From: CAVPDE01 sp964580575
GTDB lineage: Bacteria > Desulfobacterota > DSM-4660 > Desulfatiglandales > HGW-15
Reading direction: 5' to 3'
NCBI GenBank assembly: GCA_964580575.1
Contig: CAZOLJ010000054.1
Coordinates: forward strand, 1 to 32,110
Length of the DNA: 32,110 nucleotides
How positions within the stretch are numbered: position 1 is the first letter of the stretch; each line of letters starts with the position of its first letter. Both the position numbers and the translations under genes were made by a program. This document shows, piece after piece, positions 14,679 through 23,537 of this stretch. Below the pieces are notes generated by a model, which had not been told where the DNA came from, made no database searches, and saw only the letters and a list, made by a program, of their open reading frames with translations.

Positions 14679-15278
14679 TCAGTTGTCCAGAGCCATCTTG
14701 CCGGGATTGAGGATGTTGTTGGGATCAAAGAGCCGCTTCAAGGAACGCATGACTCCCATCGCCACCTCACCATGCTCAAAGTGCATGAAGGGCGCCTTGG
14801 CCAGTCCGATGCCGTGCTCCCCGGTCAGCGTTCCTCCCATCTCGATCACCCTCTTGAAGAGCTCCTCAGAGGCTTTTTCCACCCGTTTCACCTCCTCAGA
14901 GTTGGTCCCATCGAAGCTGATCACAGGATGGAGATTTCCATCGCCCACATGACCCACAGTCGGAATTTTGAGATCATATTTCTTGGCGAGATCGGATATC
15001 ACCCTAAGCATGTCAGGAACCTTGGAGATAGGCACGGTCAAATCCTCGACAAAGAGATTATAATTGATCCGTGCCATGACCCCATAAGCGGATTTGCGAG
15101 CGGTCCACAGCGCATCGGCCTCTTTCTGAGTTTCGGCCTTTTTTACATCCTTCGCATGGTTCTTCTTAAAGATGTCAATAATTTTCGCCAGCTGGAAGTC
15201 ATTCTCTTCCTTGGTGTAACCATCGGTTTCGACCACCAGTAAGGCCTCCACTTCCGGTTTCATCGTACCGTTCTCCAT
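14679..15278 (-). pseudogene. Truncated GlcD-type FAD-linked oxidase (C-terminal domain only)
   Basis: A 199-aa frame that aligns from end to end with the C-terminal substrate domain of GlcD/D-lactate dehydrogenase flavoproteins, including WTARKSAYG, the VGHVGDGNLHP active-site segment and GGTLTGEHGIG near the end. Complete relatives are about 460-500 residues. The first roughly 260, which carry the FAD-binding (PCMH-type) domain, are absent. In the same frame a TAG lies 24 bases before the ATG, and the sigma-54 regulator ends only 80 bp upstream, so no room remains for the missing half. GGAG lies three bases from the ATG, so a fragment might still be made. I call it a 5'-truncated remnant; the alternative is a misassembled region or a free-standing domain partnered by a FAD domain elsewhere. 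The intact Fe-S partner follows. Confidence 0.75.
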
Positions 15279-15358
15279 TTCTCCGGGCCAAACACCCGGG
15301 GTCTATCCTGTATCCATCCACGAGGTGAACTGGGGCGAAGGCGGGGATGGAGGGAAAA

Positions 15359-16741
15359 TCACTTTTTCTTGAGCTCATACTCCTTGATCTTGGCGTCCAG
15401 CGTGGGTCGGCTGATCTCCAGCATCTTGGCCGCCTGAGTGAGATTGCCTCCCGTGCGTTCAAGGGCTTTCTGAATGAGATCCCTTTCCAGCCAGGTGGAC
15501 GCTTTGCGGATGGAGAGACTGTCTTCCGGAAAGCGGGCCGGCGTAAAGGCATAATCCGATGGGATGTGGGTTCTGATGCGGGTTGGGAGATCCTCTGGTG
15601 TGATAAACCGGCCTTTTGCAAGCAGCACAGCCCTTTCGATCACGTTCTCAAGTTCGCGGATGTTGCCGGGCCAGGGGTACCGCGTGAGAATCGGCATGGC
15701 CTCGGAAGAGAGCGCTTCCAGGTCTTTCTGAAGCTTCCTGTTGAATAGGTCGATGAAGTATCCGACCAGAAGCGGGATATCTCCTGTCCTCTCCCTGAGA
15801 GGGGGCAGGTGAATGGTCATCACGTTGATGCGATAGAAGAGATCTTCCCTGAACCTTCCCTCTTCAATTTCCTTGTGGAGATTCTTGGATGTGGCGGCAA
15901 TCACTCTCACATCGATCTTCTTGGAACCCACCCCTCCCAGCGGGGTGATTTCCTCTTCCTGGAGCACTCGAAGCAGTTTCACCTGCAAAGGAAGAGGCAG
16001 TTCCCCGATCTCGTCCAGGAACATGGTGCCGCCATTCGCCTCTTCAAAACGGCCCGGTTTGTCCTTCACCGCATCCGTGAAGGCGCCTCGCTTGTAGCCG
16101 AAAAGCTCGCTTTCAAGAAGGTTCTCGGGGATGCTGCCGCAGTTGATGGAAACCATGGGAGCGGAGGCTCTTACTCCACTGCCATGAATCTCCCTTGCGA
16201 TCAGGTCTTTTCCTGTGCCGCTCTCCCCTGTGATCAGGACCGTTGTCTTGTGGTCCGCCACCTTTTGGACGAGATCAAACACATGGCGCATGGATTCACT
16301 TCGCGCCTTGATGTTTTCGAAAGAGTATCGCTGGCTCTTCTCTTGCTTCAGTTTGATGTTTTCCGCCTTGAGACGCTCGCGTTCCTCAGCCTTCTTCAGG
16401 GTCAGAAGAACCTCGTCGGTCTTGAAAGGTTTTGAGATGTAGTCATAGGCTCCGATTTTCATCGCCTCGAGGGCATCCTCCATGTTGCCGAAAGCGGACA
16501 TCATGATAAAGGTCTTTTCCCGGTATTTTTCATGGGCGGCCTTCAAGAAAGCCATGCCGTCCATTTTCGGCATGCGGAGATCACACAGGATAAAATCAAA
16601 CTCCGCCTTGCTCATCTTTTCCAGGCCGTCCGCTCCGTCTGAAGCCGTTTCAGCCACATACCCGGCCTTCTTGAGCATGATCTGGAGCATGTGGCGCATG
16701 TTCTTTTCGTCGTCAATGACAAGCACGCGATTGCCGGACAT
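15359..16741 (-). CDS. Sigma-54-dependent response regulator (NtrC family)
   Basis: A 460-aa transcription activator. The receiver domain (about 4-118) has phosphoacceptor Asp54 and Lys104. The AAA+ domain (about 142-375) contains Walker A GESGTGK (172-178), the sigma-54-contacting GAFTDA loop (219-224) and Walker B MFLDEIG. A Fis-type helix-turn-helix closes the protein (TGGNLTQAAKMLEISRPTLD). When phosphorylated it should oligomerise at distant sites and open sigma-54 promoters. The gene follows the kinase gene by 44 bp and is almost certainly its partner. Targets are unknown: pilin genes (PilR-like, given pilD upstream) or the adjacent catabolic island are both possible. I found no clear -24/-12 promoter in the window. 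Confidence 0.95.
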   Translation of the reverse strand: MSGNRVLVIDDEKNMRHMLQIMLKKAGYVAETASDGADGLEKMSKAEFDFILCDLRMPKMDGMAFLKAAHEKYREKTFIMMSAFGNMEDALEAMKIGAYDYISKPFKTDEVLLTLKKAEERERLKAENIKLKQEKSQRYSFENIKARSESMRHVFDLVQKVADHKTTVLITGESGTGKDLIAREIHGSGVRASAPMVSINCGSIPENLLESELFGYKRGAFTDAVKDKPGRFEEANGGTMFLDEIGELPLPLQVKLLRVLQEEEITPLGGVGSKKIDVRVIAATSKNLHKEIEEGRFREDLFYRINVMTIHLPPLRERTGDIPLLVGYFIDLFNRKLQKDLEALSSEAMPILTRYPWPGNIRELENVIERAVLLAKGRFITPEDLPTRIRTHIPSDYAFTPARFPEDSLSIRKASTWLERDLIQKALERTGGNLTQAAKMLEISRPTLDAKIKEYELKKK

Positions 16742-16785
16742 GGTGTCTATCCCTTGCCTCTTTATCTATTTCCTAACCTTAAAGG

Positions 16786-18330
16786 TTATCCTTTCCCTTC
16801 ATGCAGGGGAAGGGACACGATGATCGTCGCCCCTTCACCAGACTTGCTTTCCGCCCGGATCGTTCCTCCCAGCCCTTCCACAATCCTGTAGCAAACCGAC
16901 AGTCCCAGGCCTGTCCCTTTGCCCGGCTCTTTGGTCGTGTAGAAGGGATCGAAAATACGGAGGAGTTCCTTGTCCGATATGCCCGGACCGTTGTCGGAGA
17001 ATCTCAGCTCGATGGATCCTTCGATCTTGTCGCTCCGGATTTTGAGCTGCTTGATCCCCTCTTCTCCCTTGCCCTCGGCAAGGGCATCCACAGCGTTCAT
17101 GATAATGTTTAGAAACACCTGCTGCAACTGGTTCGGGTCTGCAAGGACCGTGTCCTTCTGAGCCTTGAGGTCCAGCGTCGTTCGAACGCCCTCCATCATG
17201 GGTTGCGGCTCCAGCATCGCCAAGGTCATTTGCACCAGGTCATGAACCCGGGTTTTTTCCGGTTCCCCGCTGGAGGGTCGCGAAAAATCGAGCAGATGGC
17301 GAATGATCCGGTTGACGCGGACGATCTCGGATTCAATGCGACTGAGGAAGTCTTTTTTGTCCGCCTCGGTGATGTCCCCGGAGTTGAGCAGGTCCAGATA
17401 CCCGAGGATGATGCCGATGGGATTGCCGATCTCGTGAGCAATGCCCGCAGCGAGCCTGCCCACAGAAGCGAGTTTTTCCGAACGAATGATTTCATCCTGC
17501 GCCTGCCGAAGATCTCGATTCGCCTTTTCCAGAGAGGAAATATGGGACTGGAGTTCCCGCTTGTTCTCATCGAGGCGTCTCAGCATGTGGCTCAGAGACC
17601 GGGTGAGATCGCCGATCTCGTTCTTGGAGGACTCGGGCATGGAAGGGACCATAAAGCCGTCCTTGTAAGCTCCGGTCATGCCGAGAAGCTTGTCGATCGG
17701 TTTGACCACAATGCGTGAGAGAAGCACATAGCCCACAAGAACAAGGACCACCGTATCCATGAGGATGTAAAAAAGAATTACCATCTGTGAACTTCTGAGG
17801 GCCTCGTAGAGCGGAAGCAGAGACCCGGAGATTGTCATGGCCCCGAGGGGCCTGCCGTCCAGGAAAAGGGGAGCCGAGATCCTCACATCACTCTTGCTCA
17901 GCCAGAGGACGCTCCAGGCTGTGCCGCTGAATCGATGAGACCAGATTCCCGTAGAGAGCGCTTCCCTGGCAGAGACGAGGCGCTGCTCCTCAGCCTCCGA
18001 AGAGGAGTCGGTCGTGAAGATTTTGTTCCCCTCCGGATTGATGATCAGGATATCCGAGAAGCCGGAGTCCGCCAGCATGCGGCTGACTCCCTTTCTGAAA
18101 TCAAAGTCCAAGTCTGCTTCAGTGATCCTCTTGGTCTTGCCCGCCACCTGGGGCCCGAGGTTCTGCTCCACTGCCCGGATGAGAAGACGGCCGGTGTGGA
18201 GCCTTTCCTGAGTGAGGTCTCTTTCTGCGAACTTGACCATGACCACATTGATCAAGAGCATGGCGGCAATGATCAAGAAGGTGAGTTGCGCCAGGATTCC
18301 TGTTCTCAGGCTGTAGACCGGGAATTTCAA
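16786..18330 (-). CDS. Membrane sensor histidine kinase
   Basis: A 514-aa kinase. Two transmembrane helices (about 12-32 and 184-205) flank a 150-residue periplasmic sensor domain. A HAMP linker (205-258) and a short coiled coil precede the HisKA domain with phosphoacceptor His299 in AGIAHEIGNP. The ATPase domain shows the N box (NIIMNAVDAL), G1 (DNGPGIS), F box (FDPFYTTK) and G2 (GTGLGLS). It should phosphorylate the adjacent NtrC-type regulator. Translation appears to start at TTG (18330): a TAA lies two codons upstream in frame and GCGGAA is the nearest ribosome-binding candidate. It lies 11 bp after pilD, so the three genes form one operon. The two-helix layout is more like AtoS/ZraS than the six-helix PilS. 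Confidence 0.93.
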   Translation of the reverse strand: MKFPVYSLRTGILAQLTFLIIAAMLLINVVMVKFAERDLTQERLHTGRLLIRAVEQNLGPQVAGKTKRITEADLDFDFRKGVSRMLADSGFSDILIINPEGNKIFTTDSSSEAEEQRLVSAREALSTGIWSHRFSGTAWSVLWLSKSDVRISAPLFLDGRPLGAMTISGSLLPLYEALRSSQMVILFYILMDTVVLVLVGYVLLSRIVVKPIDKLLGMTGAYKDGFMVPSMPESSKNEIGDLTRSLSHMLRRLDENKRELQSHISSLEKANRDLRQAQDEIIRSEKLASVGRLAAGIAHEIGNPIGIILGYLDLLNSGDITEADKKDFLSRIESEIVRVNRIIRHLLDFSRPSSGEPEKTRVHDLVQMTLAMLEPQPMMEGVRTTLDLKAQKDTVLADPNQLQQVFLNIIMNAVDALAEGKGEEGIKQLKIRSDKIEGSIELRFSDNGPGISDKELLRIFDPFYTTKEPGKGTGLGLSVCYRIVEGLGGTIRAESKSGEGATIIVSLPLHEGKG

Positions 18331-18341
18331 TGTTTATTCCG

Positions 18342-19112
18342 CTACCTCCCTATGCGATAAAACCACAGGGCGATCTCATTCCCAAAGAACAGGAAGAGCA
18401 AGGCCCCAAGAGCCAGGAAAGGCCCGAAAGGAATGCGGGACCTCATCCCTTGCCGGGTGACGACCAGGGAAAGCCCGCCGATCCCCGCACCGGTGAGAGC
18501 GGAAATGAGGATGATGAACGGCAAGGCCTTCCAGCCCATCCATGCACCGATCATGGCAAGAAGCTTCACATCTCCTCCTCCCATCCCTTCCCGGCCGGTC
18601 GCTTTCTCGAAGGCCGTCCCCACGAGATAAAGAAATCCTCCCCCTCCCACCACTCCGATGAGAGCATCGACGGGCGAAATTCCTGAAGAGGGGAAAAAGG
18701 AGAACGCCAATCCTAACAGGATCCCAGGAAGCGAGATCACATCCGGGATAATCTTGTATTGAAGATCAATGAACGCGATCACGATGAGTGCTGCGGTGAA
18801 GAGAAACAGGGAAATGGTTTTGAAGCTCAATCCGAACTCGATGAATAGCGTGAGGCTCAACAACCCGGTGATGAGCTCCACCAGAGGATACATGAGAGAG
18901 ATCCGGGCGCGACAGTGCCTGCACCTTCCCAGGAGCAAAAGGTAGCTGATGACCGGGATGTTGTCGTAGAACCGGATTCCGGCTCCACAGTTCGGGCAAC
19001 TCGAAGGAGGGCGGACAATCGATTTCTTGAGGGGAACGCGATAAATGCAAACGTTGAGGAAGCTCCCCAGAACCAGGCCGAACACGAATGCGAATACCGC
19101 TCCCACAGTCAA
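18342..19112 (-). CDS. pilD: Prepilin peptidase / N-methyltransferase (A24 family)
   Basis: A roughly 256-aa polytopic inner-membrane aspartic protease that cleaves and N-methylates type IV pilin and pseudopilin precursors. The cytoplasmic loop carries zinc cysteines Cys39, Cys42, Cys64 and Cys67 (PNCGAG and RCRHC contexts). The catalytic aspartates are in FIDLQYKIIPD (Asp116) and GGGDVKLL (Asp181). The start is uncertain: I prefer TTG at 19112, six bases after GAGGAG. The open frame extends to a TTG at 19157, but that part lies in degenerate heptamer repeat DNA and adds residues unlike the family. It is first in the pilD-kinase-regulator operon; no pilin gene is in the window. Confidence 0.92.
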   Translation of the reverse strand: MTVGAVFAFVFGLVLGSFLNVCIYRVPLKKSIVRPPSSCPNCGAGIRFYDNIPVISYLLLLGRCRHCRARISLMYPLVELITGLLSLTLFIEFGLSFKTISLFLFTAALIVIAFIDLQYKIIPDVISLPGILLGLAFSFFPSSGISPVDALIGVVGGGGFLYLVGTAFEKATGREGMGGGDVKLLAMIGAWMGWKALPFIILISALTGAGIGGLSLVVTRQGMRSRIPFGPFLALGALLFLFFGNEIALWFYRIGR

Positions 19113-19132
19113 CCGGAACTCCTCAACAGCAC

Positions 19133-19254
19133 GCAGAGAGCATAGAGCCAAGAGCAAAGACTAAGAGGCAGTATCCGCTGCGCAAATCTAGGTTGTTCGA
19201 CACCTCTCTGCTCTTTGCTCTCTGCTCTGCGCTTCTGTGCCCTATGTCTCTGTT
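19133..19254. repeat. Inverted pair of degenerate heptamer arrays upstream of pilD
   Basis: Words GCAGAGA, GCATAGA, GCCAAGA and GCAAAGA (19133-19160) face CTCTGCT, CTTTGCT, CTCTGCT, CTGCGCT, TCTGTGC, CCTATGT and CTCTGTT (19206-19254). GAGCAAAG (19152-19159) pairs with CTTTGCTC (19213-19220). It occupies the divergent spacer between pilD and the YciO-like gene. Confidence 0.65.
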
Positions 19255-19323
19255 ATGAGCCTCGTCCTCCATTCGCAGAAGACGATTGACAGAAACTGGA
19301 GATTGGGGCACTATGACGGCACT

Positions 19324-19914
19324 ATGATCCTGTCCGTCAATCCAGATAACCCACAAAAGCGCCTGATCACGCGGGTTTGTGAAGTGCTTGAGCGAGGAGG
19401 CCTCATCGCTTATCCGACCGACACCTTTTACGGCATCGGGTGCGACCTGGTGAACAAGAAGGGAATCCAGCTCATTCACAAGCTCAAGAACAGGCCTCTC
19501 AAGCAGCCCTTTTCGATTCTCTGTGACAGTCTGAAGGAGATCAGCCTGTACGCCCAGGTCTCCAACTATGCTTACAAGACCATGAAGCGATGCCTTCCCG
19601 GACCCTACACGTTTATCCTGGAAGCCACCCAGCTCGTTCCCAAGATCATGCTCACCAAGCGCAAAACCATCGGAATCCGGGTGCCGGACAACGCCATCTG
19701 CCTGGCCATTGTGAGAACCCTCGGCAGGCCCATTATCAGCACCAGCGCCGGCAAGGATGAACCCTACGCCATAGAAGAAGCGTTTTCACCGCACCTGAGC
19801 CTGATCGTCGACGGAGGCCCCATTGATCCCGAACCTTCCAGCGTGATCTCCCTCATCGGAGATGGGCCCGAAGTCCTCCGCGAGGGTAAAGGAGACGTGA
19901 GACTCTTCCTCTGA
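19324..19914 (+). CDS. yciO: YciO-like protein (Sua5/YciO/YrdC family)
   Basis: A 196-aa single-domain protein of the family that includes TsaC/Sua5, which make threonylcarbamoyl-AMP for the t6A37 modification of tRNA. It matches the YciO branch best: SVNPDNPQKRLI at the start, YPTDTFYGIGCDL, PGPYTFIL, KRKTIGIRVPDN and a VLREGKGDVRLFL ending all have direct counterparts in E. coli YciO. YciO's own role is less clear than TsaC's. The ATG at 19324 is chosen from this alignment; there is no good ribosome-binding site, and an upstream in-frame ATG at 19237 would start inside the repeat region. Its stop lies 3 bp from the convergent sppA stop. Confidence 0.87.
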   Translation: MILSVNPDNPQKRLITRVCEVLERGGLIAYPTDTFYGIGCDLVNKKGIQLIHKLKNRPLKQPFSILCDSLKEISLYAQVSNYAYKTMKRCLPGPYTFILEATQLVPKIMLTKRKTIGIRVPDNAICLAIVRTLGRPIISTSAGKDEPYAIEEAFSPHLSLIVDGGPIDPEPSSVISLIGDGPEVLREGKGDVRLFL

Positions 19915-19917
19915 CCG

Positions 19918-20814
19918 TCAGGGGACCCCATCCCACCGGTATTCCAGCCGCACCATCAGAGCATCCCGAACAGCCCTGTACACGGCCTGTGACGTGTCTT
20001 GAAGAATAAGGTCCCACCACTTTCCCCTGGGTTTCTTGGGGTACACCAGGGTCCCTTCGCCCTTGATTCCCGCCAGAGTCCTGGCAAGCTCCACCGCGTC
20101 TTCGAAATTGCCGAGCTGATCCACGAGGCCCAGATCCTTGCACTGTGCGCCTGACAGAATTCGGCCGTCGGCGATCTCACGAACCTTTTCTACAGGAAGA
20201 TTTCTCCCCTGGGCCACGGCCTCCACGAACTGCCGCTGAACATCAAACACCAGGGTCCGAATCATTTCCCGGTCCCGCTCGGAGAGCTTTCGATGGAAGG
20301 ATCCAATGTCCTTGAACTCTCCGGTCTTGAGCACTTCCACGCTCACACCGATCTTCTTGAGCAGTTCTTCAACCTGCACGAACTCCATGATCACGCCGAT
20401 ACTGCCGGCCAGGGTGCCTGGATTGGCGACAATCTGGTTCGCAGCCGAAGCCACGTAGTACCCGCCCGAGGCGGCAAGACTCCCCAGGGAGGCAACCACC
20501 TTTTTCGTTTCTATGGTTTTCCTGATTTCCCGGTAGATTTCCTGAGACGGCCCCACGCTCCCGCCCGGCGAGTTGACTCTCAGGATGATCGCTTTAATCC
20601 TCGGGTCTTTCCTGAACTCAACCAGTTGGGCGACAAGGAGGTCTGATTGCGTGATGGTTCCGTCGATAGGCAGGACGCCGATCTTCTCCTTGAAGGAAAA
20701 CGCCTCGGAAGGACCGGCCACGGACAAAAAGAGGGTTAAAGCAAGGCCTAGAAAAAGACCGACAGCTACCAGGATGATGAAGACCGCAAGTATGGGATGC
20801 CCTTTCCCTGACAT
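19918..20814 (-). CDS. sppA: Signal peptide peptidase SppA (36-kDa type)
   Basis: A 298-aa inner-membrane serine protease that degrades signal peptides left in the membrane. One N-terminal transmembrane helix (about 8-32) anchors a periplasmic protease domain. The Ser/Lys catalytic dyad is Ser116 in LAASGGYY and Lys168 in TGEFKDIGS, and the NSPGGS motif (81-86) lies in the oxyanion region. The length fits the short, single-domain bacterial SppA rather than the 67-kDa E. coli form. It lies 74 bp downstream of rpsA on the same strand, a neighbourhood found in other Desulfobacterota, and probably shares the cmk-rpsA transcript. Confidence 0.95.
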   Translation of the reverse strand: MSGKGHPILAVFIILVAVGLFLGLALTLFLSVAGPSEAFSFKEKIGVLPIDGTITQSDLLVAQLVEFRKDPRIKAIILRVNSPGGSVGPSQEIYREIRKTIETKKVVASLGSLAASGGYYVASAANQIVANPGTLAGSIGVIMEFVQVEELLKKIGVSVEVLKTGEFKDIGSFHRKLSERDREMIRTLVFDVQRQFVEAVAQGRNLPVEKVREIADGRILSGAQCKDLGLVDQLGNFEDAVELARTLAGIKGEGTLVYPKKPRGKWWDLILQDTSQAVYRAVRDALMVRLEYRWDGVP

Positions 20815-20888
20815 AGGATTGAGTGATCCTTTCAGCTCCCCGCTTCTGGTTTCACATCCCTGCGGTTTTTTTCTCCTCCGGTCGTCTC

Positions 20889-22733
20889 TTACTCATCCCC
20901 TTCTTTAGCGGGCTTGCTTTCTCCGGTGGATCCCTGGGCTTCAAGCCCAAGCATCTCTTTTTTCAGGATCTCGCCGAGATTCGACGTGGCGCCGTTTCGG
21001 CCGTCGAGGTAGCTCTTGTAGATTTCTCTCTCCTCGCTCTCCTCAAGCCGCTTGATGGAGAGCCCGATCTTTTTCTCGCCCCTGGAGACGTTGATGACCT
21101 TGGACTGGATCACGTCATCCACGTTGAAACGGCTCAAGGGGTTGCCGCTCTTGTCCTTGCTGAGTTCTGAAACGTGGATGAGTCCTTCGATGCCTTCTTC
21201 GAGTTCCACAAACACGCCGAAATCCGTGACGTTCGTCACCGTGCCTGTCACCCGCGTTCCGGGTTTGTATTTGCTGGGGACCTCGTCCCACGGATCCGTC
21301 GTGAGCTGCTTGATGCCCAGGGAAAACCGCTCGTTTTCTTTGTCGATGTTGAGGACGACCGCCTGAACCGTCTGTCCCTTCTTGTAGAGTTCCGAAGGGT
21401 GCTTGATCCGCTTGGTCCAGGAGATGTCCGAGATGTGAACCAGGCCGTCAATCCCTTCGTCAATACCGATAAAAATCCCAAAGTCCGTAATGTTCTTGAT
21501 CCTGCCCTCGATCGTGGTTCCCACAGGATAGCGTTCCCCGATGACATCCCAGGGGTTGGGCTCCACCTGCTTCAGTCCAAGGGAGATGCGTTTGTTTCCT
21601 GTGTCAATATTCATGACCATGGCTTCGATCTCATCCCCCACCTTCACGATCTGGGAGGGATGCCGGACCTTCCGGGTCCAGGACATTTCCGAGACATGAA
21701 CCAGCCCTTCGATCCCCTCCTCGATCTCCACGAAAGCGCCATAATCTGCAAGGCTGACCACGCGGCCCTTGATCTTCGACCCCACGGTGTACCGCTCATT
21801 GGCTTTCAGCCACGGGTCCGGCTTGAGTTGCTTGAGGCCCAGAGAGACTCGGCCTGAGCCCGCATCGAAGGTCAGGACCTTGACATTGATTTTGTCGCCC
21901 ACCCTGTAGAGTTCCGAGGGGTGCCCCACGCGACCCCAGGACATGTCCGTAATGTGAAGGAGCCCGTCGATCCCTCCCAGGTCGATGAACAGGCCGTATT
22001 CCGTGATGTTCTTGACCGCGCCTTCCATGACGGCGCCGATCTGGAGATGCTGGAGGGTTTTCTCCCGCATGGTCGCCCGCTCAGACTCGAGGATGGCCCT
22101 GCGGGAAAGGACGATGTTGGAACGTCGCTTGTTGTACTTGAGAATCTTGAACTCCTGGATACTGCCGATGTGGGAGTCGAAGTCTTTGATGGGTTTCAGG
22201 TTGATCTGAGATCCAGGCAAGAATGCCGGAAGGCCGATATCCACGGACATGCCGCCCTTGACGCGGGCGATGATCTTGCCACGGATCGTCCCTCCCCTCT
22301 CATAGATTTCTCTGATTTCGTCCCAGATCTTGATTTTGGCAGCCTTCTCCTTGGAGAGAATAATGATCCCTTCGTCGTCTTCCCTTCTTTCCAGAAGAAC
22401 ATCCACCGGGTCCCCCACCCGAGCCGTCACATTTCCGCCGGCATCGATGAATTCGCCGATGGGAATCTGCCCTTCGGACTTGTACCCGATATCCACCAGG
22501 ACAAACTCCTTGTCCACGTGAACGATGGTTCCCCGAACCAATCCTCCTTCCTGGATGCTCTTGAGGCTCTCCTCATAGAGTTCCATGAAATTCTTGCCCT
22601 CGGAACCGGGCCGCGTCTGTCCCAAACCCTCACGATCCGGTTTTCTGAATGCTTCGCGCTGTGAAGTTTCCGTGCCCGGCTGGTTATTGGTTCTTGTAAT
22701 GTTCTCACCTGTTTTGTCTGTTTGTTTCTCCAT
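20889..22733 (-). CDS. rpsA: 30S ribosomal protein S1
   Basis: A 614-aa protein that helps the 30S subunit bind and unfold mRNA. Six S1 (OB-fold) repeats can be counted from about residue 63 on. Repeats 3 to 6 share the G-x-V/I-x-G-x-V start and a GLVH(V/I)S(D/E) middle, including YGLFIDLGGIDG, YGAFVEIEEGIEG, FGIFIGIDEGIDG and FGVFVELEEGIEG. Repeats 1 and 2 are diverged, as is usual for the ribosome-binding end. Compared with E. coli S1 (557 aa) there is an N-terminal extension of about 50 polar residues rich in Thr, Glu, Arg and Gln, predicted disordered, and an acidic tail. The ATG is preceded by AGGGGGTAAC at a rather long spacing, so a start at the internal Met50 cannot be excluded. It follows cmk by 81 bp. 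Confidence 0.96.
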   Translation of the reverse strand: MEKQTDKTGENITRTNNQPGTETSQREAFRKPDREGLGQTRPGSEGKNFMELYEESLKSIQEGGLVRGTIVHVDKEFVLVDIGYKSEGQIPIGEFIDAGGNVTARVGDPVDVLLERREDDEGIIILSKEKAAKIKIWDEIREIYERGGTIRGKIIARVKGGMSVDIGLPAFLPGSQINLKPIKDFDSHIGSIQEFKILKYNKRRSNIVLSRRAILESERATMREKTLQHLQIGAVMEGAVKNITEYGLFIDLGGIDGLLHITDMSWGRVGHPSELYRVGDKINVKVLTFDAGSGRVSLGLKQLKPDPWLKANERYTVGSKIKGRVVSLADYGAFVEIEEGIEGLVHVSEMSWTRKVRHPSQIVKVGDEIEAMVMNIDTGNKRISLGLKQVEPNPWDVIGERYPVGTTIEGRIKNITDFGIFIGIDEGIDGLVHISDISWTKRIKHPSELYKKGQTVQAVVLNIDKENERFSLGIKQLTTDPWDEVPSKYKPGTRVTGTVTNVTDFGVFVELEEGIEGLIHVSELSKDKSGNPLSRFNVDDVIQSKVINVSRGEKKIGLSIKRLEESEEREIYKSYLDGRNGATSNLGEILKKEMLGLEAQGSTGESKPAKEGDE

Positions 22734-22814
22734 TCAACTCGTTACCCCCTGATCAAAATCTCCTTTATCTCACCAAAAAGTATCTTAATAGCAGACTGGA
22801 AAGCGAAATTCAAC

Positions 22815-23498
22815 CTATTCCTTTTGGGTTTTTTTGTCGCCTTTTTCTACGATTTTGATCATGCTTTCGACGACCTCCTCCACGGTCATGTTTGTCGTGT
22901 CCATGATGACCGCATCCTTGGCAGGGACCAGGGGAGCCAGGGCGCGCTTCGTGTCCTGATCATCCCTTTTCTTGAGTTCTTTTTCAACCTCTCCCTTGCA
23001 AACCACCTCGCCTCGTTCCAGTCTCTCCCGGTATCTTCGGCCGGCTCTCACCCCCGGATCGGCATCGACAAAAAACTTGCAATCCGCGCCGGGAAACACC
23101 ACGGTTCCCATGTCTCTTCCTTCAGCGACCACCCCACCTTGTTCCGCCATTTTCCTCTGCAGCAAGGTCATCGCCTGCCTGACTTCTTTGATGGCCGAGA
23201 CAGCCGAGGAGAGCAGGTCCATCTCCGGGCTTCGAATGGCTGCAGAGATATCCTCTGAGCCCAAGAAGATCCGTGTTTTTCCGTCCACGGTTTTGAAGTG
23301 AAGATCCAGGTCCCTGCAAAGCCTGCTGATTCTTTCTCTGTCCTTCAAATCAACGCTCTCCCTTTTTGCCTGGAGAGCCACTGCACGGTACATCGCCCCT
23401 GTATCGAGATAGAGGTACTTGAGCCTCTTGGCAAGAAGGCGGCTGACCGTGCTCTTTCCCGAACCCGCGGGACCATCGATGGCGATGATTTTAGCCAC
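22815..23498 (-). CDS. cmk: Cytidylate kinase
   Basis: A 227-aa P-loop kinase that phosphorylates CMP and dCMP with ATP in pyrimidine nucleotide recycling. The Walker A loop GPAGSGKST is near the N-terminus, LDTGAMYRAVAL contains the substrate-site residues, and VVAEGRDMGTVVFPGA is the family signature. The C-terminal lid RERLERGE and the helix before DTTNMTVEEVV are typical. The start is taken as GTG at 23498, after GGAGCAGAGG, giving the usual length. A GTG 36 bases upstream would add MRFHCFSIGAEA and is less likely. It leads the cmk-rpsA-sppA operon. Confidence 0.95.
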   Translation of the reverse strand: MAKIIAIDGPAGSGKSTVSRLLAKRLKYLYLDTGAMYRAVALQAKRESVDLKDRERISRLCRDLDLHFKTVDGKTRIFLGSEDISAAIRSPEMDLLSSAVSAIKEVRQAMTLLQRKMAEQGGVVAEGRDMGTVVFPGADCKFFVDADPGVRAGRRYRERLERGEVVCKGEVEKELKKRDDQDTKRALAPLVPAKDAVIMDTTNMTVEEVVESMIKIVEKGDKKTQKE

Positions 23499-23537
23499 AG
23501 CCTCTGCTCCGATTGAAAAACAATGAAATCGCACTTC

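Noticed and set aside
19113..19157. An upstream TTG start extending PilD by 15 residues.
   Set aside because: The extension is encoded largely by heptamer repeat DNA, whereas TTG at 19112 has GAGGAG at good spacing.
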